Positions 6,503 through 14,191 of a stretch of DNA of 64,000 nucleotides are shown here, piece after piece. The notes beneath the pieces were generated by a model. It was given only the letters and a program-made list of their open reading frames with translations. It was not told where the DNA came from and did not search any database. Source of the DNA: a virus; IMG/VR virus record IMGVR_UViG_3300037349_000099, positions 1 through 64,000 of that record. One strand, 5' to 3'. Both the position numbers and the translations under genes were made by a program. Positions within the stretch are counted from its first letter, which is position 1. Each line of letters opens with the position of its first letter.

Positions 6503-6931
6503 ATGGCAGACAATCCCACTTTCCAGATTCCACGAGATGTAATCGAGCCGATCCTACAGGCTCACGTTTCAGCCGCAGTCGCCCAAGCCTTCGGCGCACA
6601 GAATTTCTTGATCGAAAAGTTCATCAATGAAATAGTGACCCGCCGCGTGAAGGAGGACGGCAACCCCCCTTCCTATAGTTCCGACAAGACGGTTCCTTGG
6701 CTTGATTGGGCGGTTGGCAGTGTCATCACCAAGGTGATCAAGGAGCAGATTACCGCCGAGGTCGAGAAGCACAAGGAAGAAATGTCCATGCTCATCTGCA
6801 AGGAACTCCAGAAGAAAAACTCGCCACTCATCAAACAGCTTGCGCTGGGCATGGTGGGAGCCTTTGCGAACCAGGAGACCCTCAAGTATCGCTTTGAAGT
6901 TAAGGTCGCTGGGATCGAAGCGAGATATTAG
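6503..6931 (+). CDS. Hypothetical protein in the recombination cluster
   Basis: A 142-residue protein with GGAGG at 6491-6495. It is mostly helical, with amphipathic stretches (KVIKEQITAEVEKHKEEM) and no motif I can name. It lies between recT and the nuclease gene, preceded by a long hairpin and followed by two more hairpins, so its expression may be set separately from its neighbours. Confidence 0.7.
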   Translation: MADNPTFQIPRDVIEPILQAHVSAAVAQAFGAQNFLIEKFINEIVTRRVKEDGNPPSYSSDKTVPWLDWAVGSVITKVIKEQITAEVEKHKEEMSMLICKELQKKNSPLIKQLALGMVGAFANQETLKYRFEVKVAGIEARY

Positions 6932-6940
6932 TTTAACCAG

Positions 6941-6968
6941 TTTGGCGGTGCCCTCCGTCGCCGCCAAA
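6941..6968 (+). promoter_or_regulatory. Intergenic hairpin
   Basis: TTTGGCGG (6941-6948) and CCGCCAAA (6961-6968) form an 8-bp stem with a 12-base loop directly after a gene stop. No T run follows, so this may be an RNA-stability or processing element rather than a terminator. Confidence 0.5.
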
Positions 6969-6970
6969 GA

Positions 6971-7043
6971 CCCCTGCCGCCGTTCAAGCTACGACAGAAA
7001 TCGCAAAGCGAAAGTAAGTCGTGAAAGCGGGAAGCGGCAGGGG
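6971..7043 (+). ncRNA. Structured leader with nested stems
   Basis: CCCCTGCCGC (6971-6980) pairs with GCGGCAGGGG (7034-7043). Inside, ACGAC pairs with GTCGT, and within that TCGC pairs with GCGA around AAA. ATTCAAG follows the outer stem, then GGGAGG of the next gene. The layout matches the other leaders in this operon: outer GC-rich stem, ATTCA, ribosome binding site. Confidence 0.45.
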
Positions 7044-7065
7044 ATTCAAGATTCGGGAGGACGCT

Positions 7066-7242
7066 TTGATTCAATGCCCCTCATGTCACGGACTCGGCCT
7101 GTTGAAGAGGAGTGGTCCTCACACCTACATGCCAACGGTCAACGTGATCTACACGCGGCGCTGCATCAACTGTGGTGGCACGGGGAAGGTTCCCGACACC
7201 GCGATCGACAACAAGCAACGAGCAGCAGGAGACACCGAATGA
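7066..7242 (+). CDS. Small DnaJ-type zinc-finger protein
   Basis: A 58-residue product from TTG at 7066, chosen because GGGAGG (7055-7060) sits five bases upstream; a GTG at 7021 is in frame but lies inside the RNA stem. It has CPSCHGLG and CINCGGTG, two CxxCxGxG-like motifs as in the zinc domain of DnaJ. It overlaps the nuclease gene by ATGA. Probably a small metal-binding accessory protein. Confidence 0.6.
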   Translation: MIQCPSCHGLGLLKRSGPHTYMPTVNVIYTRRCINCGGTGKVPDTAIDNKQRAAGDTE

Positions 7243-8513
7243 CGCAACTCGTAAAGATTCGCCCCGCCCCGCCCTTATCGCAGTCCCTGGTGAAAACCTT
7301 GGGCTGCCCAAGGAGCTACAAGGCTATCGTGATCGATGGCCTCAAGCCTCCCCCGTCCGGCCCCAGCGACCGCGGCACAGAGGTCCACGAGGTCGCCGCC
7401 GCATATACCGACCACTGCGTAGCCAACAAGGTTCCCGGCGACTGGACCGCCTTCGACCGCATCGCCGCATTGGTTGGCGCCGAGGCCTTCGCCATCCTCG
7501 AAGGTGTCCGAGACAACTACGTTGTGGACTTCGAGCACGTTGTCGGCACGGAGATTTGGTTCTGCCTGAATGAAGACTTTCGACCCATGCAGATCCCGAG
7601 GGAGTCCGACAACTGGACCCGCGAGCAGAAGGAAACTTGGGCGGCGAACCACGGAATCGCTTATCAGGGAACCATCGACATTGGTCTGCTGGATGGCAAC
7701 GCAGGATTCATCGACGATTGGAAGTCTTCGATCAGGCCATTCGACGCGCCAGACGAGCAGAGCGATGAGTACGCCGTCGCCTGGTTCATGCTCAACCCGT
7801 TCATTGAATCTGTCACCTTCCGGTTCCGCTTCGTCCGGTACCGCAACTGCGAGCGCACCGCCGAATACACCCGCGCGGATCTTCCACGGCTGATGTCAGC
7901 ATTGGAGCACTGGCGCGCCAAGCAATTGGCCATCCACGAGCACCCCGAGCGCGCCGAGGCGATCCCGTCCAAGCAATGCCTCTACTGCCCGCTACTGAAT
8001 CAAGGTTGCCCCATTGACCCCGCCGTGAACCCCTACGCCGGCCGTGATCCGCTCCAGTGGACTAAGAGGCTCGTGTACCTCACCCGCGCGATGAAGCAGG
8101 CCAAGGAGATTCTCAAGGAGGCTCTTGAGGCGACTGGCGAGCCCATCGAGTATGTTGATGGCACAGGCGAGCGGTACTTCTTCGGCAAGAAGGCGACCGA
8201 GAGCGAAGTCTTTCCGCTGTTTGAAATGGACGCCAACCGCAAGGTGGTGATTCGTGACGACCAGGGGCAACCGAGGATGCCGATTGTCGATGCTCTCGCA
8301 GACTGGTTCGGCGTGGCTCCCGACGATGCCCCTCTCTTCAAGGGAATCAACATCTCCAGCACTGGCCTGAAAGCACCGTTGAAGGCTGGCAAGCGCGCCA
8401 TCATCCACCAGGCCGTCATGGATAACACGCGGAAGGTCACGAAGGTGAAGCTGGCACTGCACCAGCCGGACGACGACCCTGACGATGAGCAAAGGGAACG
8501 GGAAGGCGAATAA
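7239..8513 (+). CDS. PD-(D/E)XK exonuclease with probable Fe-S cluster
   Basis: A 424-residue protein of the RecB/Cas4-like nuclease family. RGTEVHEVAA near residue 48 carries the conserved His. GTIDIGLLD near residue 145 and FIDDWKS near 158 give the D...D-x-K active site. CLYCPLLNQGC near residue 246 suggests the C-terminal cysteines of an iron-sulfur cluster. In phages such nucleases resect DNA ends for RecT annealing. The ATG is coupled to the upstream zinc protein. Confidence 0.82.
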   Translation: MTQLVKIRPAPPLSQSLVKTLGCPRSYKAIVIDGLKPPPSGPSDRGTEVHEVAAAYTDHCVANKVPGDWTAFDRIAALVGAEAFAILEGVRDNYVVDFEHVVGTEIWFCLNEDFRPMQIPRESDNWTREQKETWAANHGIAYQGTIDIGLLDGNAGFIDDWKSSIRPFDAPDEQSDEYAVAWFMLNPFIESVTFRFRFVRYRNCERTAEYTRADLPRLMSALEHWRAKQLAIHEHPERAEAIPSKQCLYCPLLNQGCPIDPAVNPYAGRDPLQWTKRLVYLTRAMKQAKEILKEALEATGEPIEYVDGTGERYFFGKKATESEVFPLFEMDANRKVVIRDDQGQPRMPIVDALADWFGVAPDDAPLFKGINISSTGLKAPLKAGKRAIIHQAVMDNTRKVTKVKLALHQPDDDPDDEQREREGE

Positions 8514-8515
8514 AT

Positions 8516-8565
8516 TGCGGAAGTCTTGCTACAATGGGGGAGCCGGATGTTTCCGCACCCGGCTC
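8516..8565 (+). ncRNA. Leader hairpin with pseudoknot potential
   Basis: GAGCCGG (8540-8546) pairs with CCGGCTC (8559-8565). Its loop contains TTCCGCA (8551-8557), complementary to the upstream TGCGGAA (8516-8522), so a 7+7 bp pseudoknot can form. ATTCAC follows the stem, and GGAGG of the HNH gene lies at 8582-8586. The arrangement matches the leaders at 4548 and 6399. Confidence 0.5.
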
Positions 8566-8592
8566 ATTCACAGCCGCCATAGGAGGGCAGCC

Positions 8593-9108
8593 ATGACACC
8601 CCACGAGCCAAATTATCGCACGATTCCGTTGACACGCGGCATGTGCGCCGTAGTGGACGCTAAAAACTTTGAAGATCTCAATAAATGGAAGTGGTTCGCG
8701 CTAAAGGCCGTAAAGCGCGGGCGTGTCCATTTCTACGCCGCGCGCAGTACCTGCCACGCAATAAATGGGCCTGGCACGGTGTTGATGCATCGTCACATTC
8801 TAGGGCTCCAGAAAGGTGATCGGCGGCAAGGTGACCATAGGGAACCCGCATTGACCCTCGTTAACGTCGAGGGAAATCTACGAATCGCTACGTCCTCTCA
8901 AAATGCAGCTAACTCTGGGGTGCGCAAGAGCAACCTATGTGGGATCAAGGGCGTAGGTTTCTATAAGCCGACTGGTAAATGGAGAGCGATGATCGCCCCA
9001 CAGGGGAAGGGTATAAATCTGGGATACTTTGCTACTCCCGAACTTGCTCAGGAGGCTTACCGCAAGGCAGCAGAGAAGTATTTTGGCGAATTTTCACGCA
9101 CCAAATAA
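8593..9108 (+). CDS. HNH homing-endonuclease-like protein with AP2 domain
   Basis: A 171-residue protein. Residues 5-60 have the strand-rich start of HNH homing enzymes (IPLTRGMCAVVDAKNFEDL, then WKWFALK). HRHILGL and NVEGNLRIATSSQNAAN supply the HNH core. Residues 110-171 (GIKGVGFYKPTGKWRAMI, then YFATPELAQEAYRKAA) fit an AP2 DNA-binding domain. Such free-standing enzymes are mobile and insert between phage genes. GGAGG precedes the ATG. Confidence 0.85.
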   Translation: MTPHEPNYRTIPLTRGMCAVVDAKNFEDLNKWKWFALKAVKRGRVHFYAARSTCHAINGPGTVLMHRHILGLQKGDRRQGDHREPALTLVNVEGNLRIATSSQNAANSGVRKSNLCGIKGVGFYKPTGKWRAMIAPQGKGINLGYFATPELAQEAYRKAAEKYFGEFSRTK

Positions 9109-9117
9109 AGGAGAATC

Positions 9118-9813
9118 ATGGGAAAGCAAGCAAGGAAGTTAAGTGATTTCTTTGGAGCTCGCCGCCGTTCAGCAACCTTGCTGTCGTCGCAGCTCCTTCG
9201 CAGCAAAGGGAAAGAGCGCCGGATGAAACTCTCCGTCACTATGCCCCTGAGCAACACCGATGTTCTGGGCATCCCTATCCAGTTTCAGAACCAGCTCAAC
9301 GTGATGGAAAAGCAGGACGCGGCAACCAACCGGGCCAGCATCGACGTGGAGTTTGACTCGATGGGCGTCCGTATCTTCTCAACCGCCGCTAACGTCGAGC
9401 CCGTCGTTTCCATCAATGGCGCACTGCTCCACAAGTTTGCGATGGTGGCCGATGGGGTTGGCGACAAGCGCGCTGTGTCGCTGGACTTCCTGATCTACTT
9501 GCCGGCGACTCCCGAACTCCGCGCGTGGGAGTGGGATACGATTCATTCCGAATTCTTCCTCGAAGCCGTCAAGGCGCAAGGCTCTCTGGACCTGAGCGGA
9601 GAGGCGGAAGATGAGGACAATGACGAGGAGAGCAACGGACCTGTGCTGACCCAGCCGCCGCCAGGCAAGCGCGTGGTTGTCGTGCCGCCTGCGGCCAAGA
9701 GCGGACCAAAGCAGTTGGCGGGGTTCCACGCCAGCGAGGGCCAGCCGGAGAAGCACGCGCACATCGAGCCGCCAGCGACGACCAGGCGCAAGCCGGGCAG
9801 CAGGTTCAACTAG
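9118..9813 (+). CDS. Hypothetical DNA-metabolism-cluster protein
   Basis: A 231-residue frame with AAAGGAG before the ATG at 9118. The first 35 residues are basic and unlike the rest; MKLSVTMPLSNTDVLGIPI, starting at 9223, looks like a more natural N terminus. DNA at about 9155-9195 can fold (GGAGCT/AGCTCC, CAGCAA/TTGCTG), so the true start could be 9223. The middle is a mixed alpha/beta domain and the C terminus is acidic then basic and disordered. No family is recognised. Confidence 0.65.
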   Translation: MGKQARKLSDFFGARRRSATLLSSQLLRSKGKERRMKLSVTMPLSNTDVLGIPIQFQNQLNVMEKQDAATNRASIDVEFDSMGVRIFSTAANVEPVVSINGALLHKFAMVADGVGDKRAVSLDFLIYLPATPELRAWEWDTIHSEFFLEAVKAQGSLDLSGEAEDEDNDEESNGPVLTQPPPGKRVVVVPPAAKSGPKQLAGFHASEGQPEKHAHIEPPATTRRKPGSRFN

Positions 9814-9816
9814 GCC

Positions 9817-10044
9817 ATGCCGCTACGCGGGAAGTCGCCAGCCAAAGTCGGGTACTTCACCGGGCCGCTTCCCGTGCTCAACATACGCTGCGAGTGGTGC
9901 AAGAACTTATTCCCATGGTGTCCGGGGACAATCCTTGAAATGAGGGCTATGAAGAGGACGTGCTCGAATCAATGCAAAGCCCGATTGCATAGCTGGAAGA
10001 GGCAGAGGAGTTGGAATGATCTACGAAAACCACGAGCAGATTGA
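9817..10044 (+). CDS. Small zinc-finger protein
   Basis: A 75-residue basic protein with CEWCKNLF then CSNQC, the FCS-like spacing of a single treble-clef zinc finger. It starts four bases after the previous stop and overlaps the next gene by 29 bases. DNA or RNA binding is likely from the basic C terminus. Confidence 0.6.
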   Translation: MPLRGKSPAKVGYFTGPLPVLNIRCEWCKNLFPWCPGTILEMRAMKRTCSNQCKARLHSWKRQRSWNDLRKPRAD

Positions 10045-10366
10045 CGAAGACTTCAAGGTCTCCGTTCAAATCGTCCACCCATTCACCGCCTACCCGACGT
10101 GCCCCAAGTGCAATGGGAGCCTCGGGGCGCACGTCCCAATCCTGCGCCGCATCATGGCCGCATGGGGCCGCGCTGCGCAGGGACTGGCGTATTGCAGGGG
10201 CAGCCAGAACTCTCAGGTGCATGTGCCCACCATGAATCTCCTGAACGGTCAGATGGGCGTCTCGCCGGTCAACGTGCCGTGCTTCGGCATCTTCGAGGAG
10301 CACCTGCACGTCACCTGCGCGAAGTGCCAGTTCCAATGGCTGATGAACTGTAAAGGAGGGAAGTAG
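10016..10366 (+). CDS. Zinc-ribbon-like hypothetical protein
   Basis: A 116-residue protein with an N-terminal CPKC and a C-terminal CAKCQFQW, enough for one zinc site. GGAG precedes the ATG. Not recognised beyond this. It is one of several small zinc proteins in this operon. Confidence 0.65.
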   Translation: MIYENHEQIDEDFKVSVQIVHPFTAYPTCPKCNGSLGAHVPILRRIMAAWGRAAQGLAYCRGSQNSQVHVPTMNLLNGQMGVSPVNVPCFGIFEEHLHVTCAKCQFQWLMNCKGGK

Positions 10367-10368
10367 CG

Positions 10369-10980
10369 ATGCTGACAAGATTTCCGCTCTGCTGGCCGGA
10401 TGGTTGGCGCAGGACTCCCACCCATCAACAAAGGGATGCGCGATTCAAGCGCGATAAGCGATGGCTGACAATCTCCGATGGCGTTGGCCGCGTGATGACG
10501 GAATTGGAGAAGATGAACATTAGCTACCAAGACGTCATCATCTCCACCAACGTCCGCACTCGGCTGGACGGTCTACCGCGCTCTGGTGAACCTGAACCAT
10601 CAGACAAGGGCGTCGCCGTCTACTGGCGCAAGGGCCGCGATGGGCAGATGCAGTGCATGGCCATCGACATCTACACGCTTGTTGCGGACAACCTTGGGGC
10701 CGTTGCGGCCACACTGGAGGCCATGCGGGCCATCGAGCGCCACGGCGGAGCCCAGGTGCAGGAGCGGACATTCCGGGGCTTTGCTGCCCTGCCGGAGAAG
10801 ACCGGCCGCCACTGGACCGAGATTTTAGGCACCACCGAAAACGCCAACCGCCAACATATCGAGGACCAGTATCGGATGCTGGCGAAGAAAGCGCACCCGG
10901 ACACTCCAACCGGCAGCCATGAAGCCATGGCCGAACTCAACCGCGCCCGCGAGGAAGCACTGAAAGAAGTCTCAGGTTGA
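10369..10980 (+). CDS. J-domain (DnaJ-like) protein
   Basis: A 203-residue protein with GGAGG upstream. The C-terminal 55 residues form a J-domain: YRMLAKKAHPDTP with the HPD tripeptide near residue 176, followed by helix III (EAMAELNRAREEALKE). J-domains recruit host DnaK. The N-terminal 140 residues form a separate domain found in phage proteins of this kind (SDKGVAVYWRKGRDGQ). It may remodel replication or recombination complexes, as lambda does through host DnaJ/DnaK. Confidence 0.8.
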   Translation: MLTRFPLCWPDGWRRTPTHQQRDARFKRDKRWLTISDGVGRVMTELEKMNISYQDVIISTNVRTRLDGLPRSGEPEPSDKGVAVYWRKGRDGQMQCMAIDIYTLVADNLGAVAATLEAMRAIERHGGAQVQERTFRGFAALPEKTGRHWTEILGTTENANRQHIEDQYRMLAKKAHPDTPTGSHEAMAELNRAREEALKEVSG

Positions 10981-11150
10981 TCTGCCCATACTGCCATGAA
11001 CCGATGGCCCGGTCGGACGCGGCGCATATACTGCGTTGCCGGATCGAATACGAACAGAAACTCAACATGAACCAAACGGAGGAAACACCACAATGCGAAT
11101 CACGAAAGCCCACATTGAAAACATCCGGTCCCACAAGGACACAACCATAG
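10977..11150 (+). CDS. Very small zinc-finger protein, TTG start
   Basis: A 57-residue frame starting at a TTG that overlaps the preceding TGA. The first 30 residues look real: ICPYCHEPM followed by AHILRC gives a C2HC finger. The remainder overlaps the start of the SMC-like gene by 58 bases and is less convincing. Confidence 0.4.
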   Translation: MICPYCHEPMARSDAAHILRCRIEYEQKLNMNQTEETPQCESRKPTLKTSGPTRTQP

Positions 11151-13003
11151 AATTCAACCGCATCAACATTGTCTCGGCGATAAACCACGCCGGCAAGAGC
11201 AGCCTGCAGAACGCCATCCAGTTCGCCTTCACCGGCGGGTGCGACGTGACCGAAGGCACCAAGGAACGCAAGCAGACGGACCTGCTGAGGTTCAACGAAG
11301 AACTGGGCGCAATCGAGTTGCTACTCGACCTGGACGGCGTTCCCGTCGAACTCCGCGCATCGCTCTCCGCCCGCTCTGGCCTCAACGTCACCCGGCGCAA
11401 CCCGGCAGACAAGAGCTGGAGCCCTGTCGCACTGGCTGAGGATATGAAGGCCGACAAGGAAGTCCTCGCGTGCCTCTGCGATAACAACTACTTCATCCAG
11501 AGCAGCCCGGCTGACCAGAAGAAGCTCCTGGCCGCCATCATCCTGCCGTCCACCTACGCATGGCCGGAGAACATCAAGTCCGACCTGCACAACTCGCGCA
11601 TCACTCCGGACTGGAACAGCACGCCTTTCAGCATTATCGAGTTCGCCTATGACAAGGCTTTCAAGGCCCGCACGGAGGTCAACCGCTCAATCAAGGACTG
11701 GCGCGCCCCCCAGGATTCCGGCAAGTACGACGGTCCACCAATCGACGAGGTACGGGCTACGCTCAACCAGCGGCAGAACGAGCGCACATCTGTAGCGGTC
11801 GAGAAGAACGAACTCGCCAACGCCATCGCCACCGCCGAGCACAAGAAGACCAACTTTCTGCAGAAGGCGAATGAGGCGCAGGCGAAGATCGTCAACGAGC
11901 AGAAGGAGCGCGAGACGGTCGCCGCGGCTGCTTTGTCCAAGGCTGCCATCAAGAAGTTGGAGAGCGAGGCCGCGGGCGCAGAGAGGGCTGCTCAGTTGGA
12001 GTCCGACATCCTCACCCGGTCAACCGCTGTCGCCGCGTACAAGCGCCAACTGGAGGCAGTGCAGACGCTGGGCAAGACCCCCAAATGCCCAACCTGCTTT
12101 CAAGCCATCACGGAAGACGTGATCGACGCCATTGGCGTACCCATCCTTGAGACCATTGCGAAGCTCACCGAGCAACAAGGATCCGCCCAGGACGAGCGTA
12201 GGGGTATGGGCGATCCCGCCGGCGCGCAGCGGAAACTCGATGCAGCCAAGACGGTGGAGCAAGACCTCCAGCGCATCGACAAGCGGATCGCGGATCTCGA
12301 GCGCCAGGTCAAGAGCGCAACCGAGGAAGCCGAGAAGATCAACCCCGACGTACTGCCGAAGCCTGAGTCTCTCAACGAGAAGTTGGCCGACCTCGACGGG
12401 CGCATCCAGCGCGGCACCGGATTTCTCGAAGCAGCCAACCGGGCCGATGCTCTCAAGGCCGATGCGGAGAAGGCGAACAAGGCCAAGGCGCTGCTCGATG
12501 CGGAACTCGCCCGGCTGGAGCGGCTGGTTGCCTTTTTTGGACCGAAGGGCGTGAAGGCGGAACTGATTGCCCAGCACATCGGGAGCTTTGAACAGCGGAT
12601 CAACGTGGCTCTGGCCAAGTGGGGCTATGAGTGCGCACTGTCGATCGAACCCTGGAGTTTCGTTGTCAAGCGCTTGGGCAGCCGGTACGCGGCGCAACTC
12701 CATCAACTCTCTCGCTCGGAGAAGATGCGGTTTGCCAATGCGTTCTCCGTGGCACTGGCCGTGGTGTCCGGATGGAACTTCGTGATCCTCGACGACTCCG
12801 AGACCATCATCGGCGATGACTCCGTGGCGCTGCTGAGGCTGGTCTACGAGTCCGAACTGGACCAGGCAATCATCCTCATGGCGACCGTGGACGAGCGCGT
12901 GTCCCACAAGCCGGGGACGTGCTTTGTTGCCCTCGACGAGTCCATGGAAGCAGAAATCAGCACAACCCACGTCAGGATGCTGGCGTCGACACCGGTAGCG
13001 TGA
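11093..13003 (+). CDS. Rad50/SMC-like ATPase with zinc hook
   Basis: A 636-residue protein starting at the ATG at 11093 (GGAGG at 11078-11082). It has a Walker A-like NHAGKSS near residue 36 (the first Gly of the usual motif is Asn), two long coiled-coil arms, a CPTC zinc hook near residue 331, a signature-like LSRSEKM near 539 and Walker B FVILDDSE near 563. The layout is that of Rad50/SbcC or phage gp46-like ATPases that hold DNA ends and control a nuclease. No separate gp47/SbcD-type nuclease is visible, so it may work with the PD-(D/E)XK enzyme. Confidence 0.88.
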   Translation: MRITKAHIENIRSHKDTTIEFNRINIVSAINHAGKSSLQNAIQFAFTGGCDVTEGTKERKQTDLLRFNEELGAIELLLDLDGVPVELRASLSARSGLNVTRRNPADKSWSPVALAEDMKADKEVLACLCDNNYFIQSSPADQKKLLAAIILPSTYAWPENIKSDLHNSRITPDWNSTPFSIIEFAYDKAFKARTEVNRSIKDWRAPQDSGKYDGPPIDEVRATLNQRQNERTSVAVEKNELANAIATAEHKKTNFLQKANEAQAKIVNEQKERETVAAAALSKAAIKKLESEAAGAERAAQLESDILTRSTAVAAYKRQLEAVQTLGKTPKCPTCFQAITEDVIDAIGVPILETIAKLTEQQGSAQDERRGMGDPAGAQRKLDAAKTVEQDLQRIDKRIADLERQVKSATEEAEKINPDVLPKPESLNEKLADLDGRIQRGTGFLEAANRADALKADAEKANKAKALLDAELARLERLVAFFGPKGVKAELIAQHIGSFEQRINVALAKWGYECALSIEPWSFVVKRLGSRYAAQLHQLSRSEKMRFANAFSVALAVVSGWNFVILDDSETIIGDDSVALLRLVYESELDQAIILMATVDERVSHKPGTCFVALDESMEAEISTTHVRMLASTPVA

Positions 13004-13006
13004 GCC

Positions 13007-13432
13007 ATGGCGTTACTCAACTTCAAAGAGCAGTTCGTTGAACCTATTCGGAGCGGACGGAAGCACCACACTATTCGCTCCACGCGGAGGATTCCCGTCA
13101 AGGCCGGGGATAACCTCTATCTCTACACCGGGCTTCGGCACAAGGGAGCATTTCGTATCTTGCCGGAGCCGGTCGTCTGCACGAAGACCTACTCGATTCA
13201 GATACATATTGTCTTCATTGCATCGGCCTGCCAACTCAAAGACGAGGTTGTCGTGTTGGACGGTCAGAAATTGGAACAATCAGAGATGGAAGCCTTGGCG
13301 CAAGCCGACGGTTTCTCTGATTGGAACCAAATGCGGTGGTTCTGGATCAAGGCTCACGGCAAAGCAAAACGTGCCAATGGGTACAGGTATTCAATCGTCG
13401 AATTTAACGGCCAGATCATCCACTGGAGGTAG
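13007..13432 (+). CDS. ASCH-domain protein
   Basis: A 141-residue protein matching phage ASCH proteins: LLNFKEQFVEPIRSGRKHHT, IR, then VKAGDNLYLYTGLRHKGAFR. ASCH is a PUA-related beta-barrel thought to bind RNA or modified nucleosides. It is separated from the SMC-like gene by three bases, so it is co-translated. The biochemical role is not established. Confidence 0.8.
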   Translation: MALLNFKEQFVEPIRSGRKHHTIRSTRRIPVKAGDNLYLYTGLRHKGAFRILPEPVVCTKTYSIQIHIVFIASACQLKDEVVVLDGQKLEQSEMEALAQADGFSDWNQMRWFWIKAHGKAKRANGYRYSIVEFNGQIIHWR

Positions 13433-13434
13433 CC

Positions 13435-13503
13435 ATGCCAATCCGCCCTGAAAACCGCGCGCTCTACCCGAAGGACTGGCCTGCAATGACGCGCGCGCCG
13501 TGA
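13435..13503 (+). pseudogene. Truncated copy of the HNH-like gene at 13829
   Basis: GGAGG and an ATG start the peptide MPIRPENRALYPKDWPA, nearly identical to the first 17 residues of the gene at 13829 (MPIRPENRSLYPKDWPA). After this the match is lost and the frame stops at 13501-13503. It is a partial duplicate cut off by a deletion or recombination, possibly still translated as a 22-residue peptide. Confidence 0.65.
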
Positions 13504-13589
13504 TTGCCGAATCGGAATCCTGCATTGAGGAGTACGAGGCGGATATTCGCATTTGGAAGAAGGCGCTAGAAGAGTTCGACCGAGACTGA
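13500..13589 (+). pseudogene. C-terminal remnant of a second gene
   Basis: The frame running into TGA at 13587-13589 reads AVIAESESCIEEYEADIRIW then KKALEEFDRD, a good helical C terminus, and can be traced back a few codons (NDAR) to the truncation point near 13486. Its own N terminus is missing. A GTG at 13500 could still start it. Together with the preceding fragment it marks a deletion junction between two genes. Confidence 0.45.
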
Positions 13590-13603
13590 TGAGGATGGGA
13601 AGT

Positions 13604-13819
13604 ATGGAACGCTGGTATCAGCAGTTGTACGCGAGATTCGTATTTTGGCTGGCGCGTAAATCTTGGCGAGCTTGTGTTCACGGAGAGAACATCGTTCTTA
13701 ACCGGGCGGGGCCATATCCGGTGTGTGCTCTATGCCTTGAAGAACTCATGCATGAGTGGTCCGAAACAGAGCGCGATGAATACTATCGTCGGCTCATCTC
13801 GCTCCTGGAAAAGAGCTAG
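13604..13819 (+). CDS. Small hypothetical protein
   Basis: A 71-residue product beginning MERWYQQLYARFVFWLARK, an aromatic amphipathic helix, with CALC later and an acidic/basic helical end. An upstream ATG at 13589 is also in frame; 13604 is preferred because GAGG lies about nine bases before it. Function unknown. Confidence 0.55.
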   Translation: MERWYQQLYARFVFWLARKSWRACVHGENIVLNRAGPYPVCALCLEELMHEWSETERDEYYRRLISLLEKS

Positions 13820-13828
13820 CGTAATACC

Positions 13829-14191
13829 ATGCCTATACGCCCAGAAAATCGCTCTCTGTACCCGAAGGACTGGCCTGCAATCAGCAAGCGTATCCGATTT
13901 GAGCGGGCGCAAAGTCAGTGCGAATGGGTAGACGCATGGGATCAGGAAGACGACTCTCCAGACATTGAGCGGCGCTGCCAAGCCAAACACGGGGAGCGGC
14001 ATCCAATCACGGGTTCTAAGGTGATTCTCACGGTAATGCACCTCGACCATGATCCAACCAACTGCGCAGACGGCAACCTGAAAGCCGCCTGCCAGTGGCA
14101 TCACAACATGTACGACCGCGAGCACCGCAACGGCACCAGGCAGAAGACGATGCGGGCCCGGAAGAATACGCTGGAGATGTTTGAAGCATGA
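13829..14191 (+). CDS. HNH-like nuclease protein
   Basis: A 120-residue protein with a likely HNH core: VMHLDHDPTNCADGNLKAAC followed by QWHHNMYDREHR. The His-Asp-His and terminal HHN fit a metal-binding beta-beta-alpha nuclease. Its first 17 residues recur in a truncated copy upstream. It overlaps the next gene, which is also HNH-like, by ATGA. Confidence 0.7.
   Translation: MPIRPENRSLYPKDWPAISKRIRFERAQSQCEWVDAWDQEDDSPDIERRCQAKHGERHPITGSKVILTVMHLDHDPTNCADGNLKAACQWHHNMYDREHRNGTRQKTMRARKNTLEMFEA

Noticed and set aside
4548-7043. Hammerhead ribozyme in the structured leaders
   Set aside because: No CTGANGA and GAAA core pair is present on either strand of these elements.
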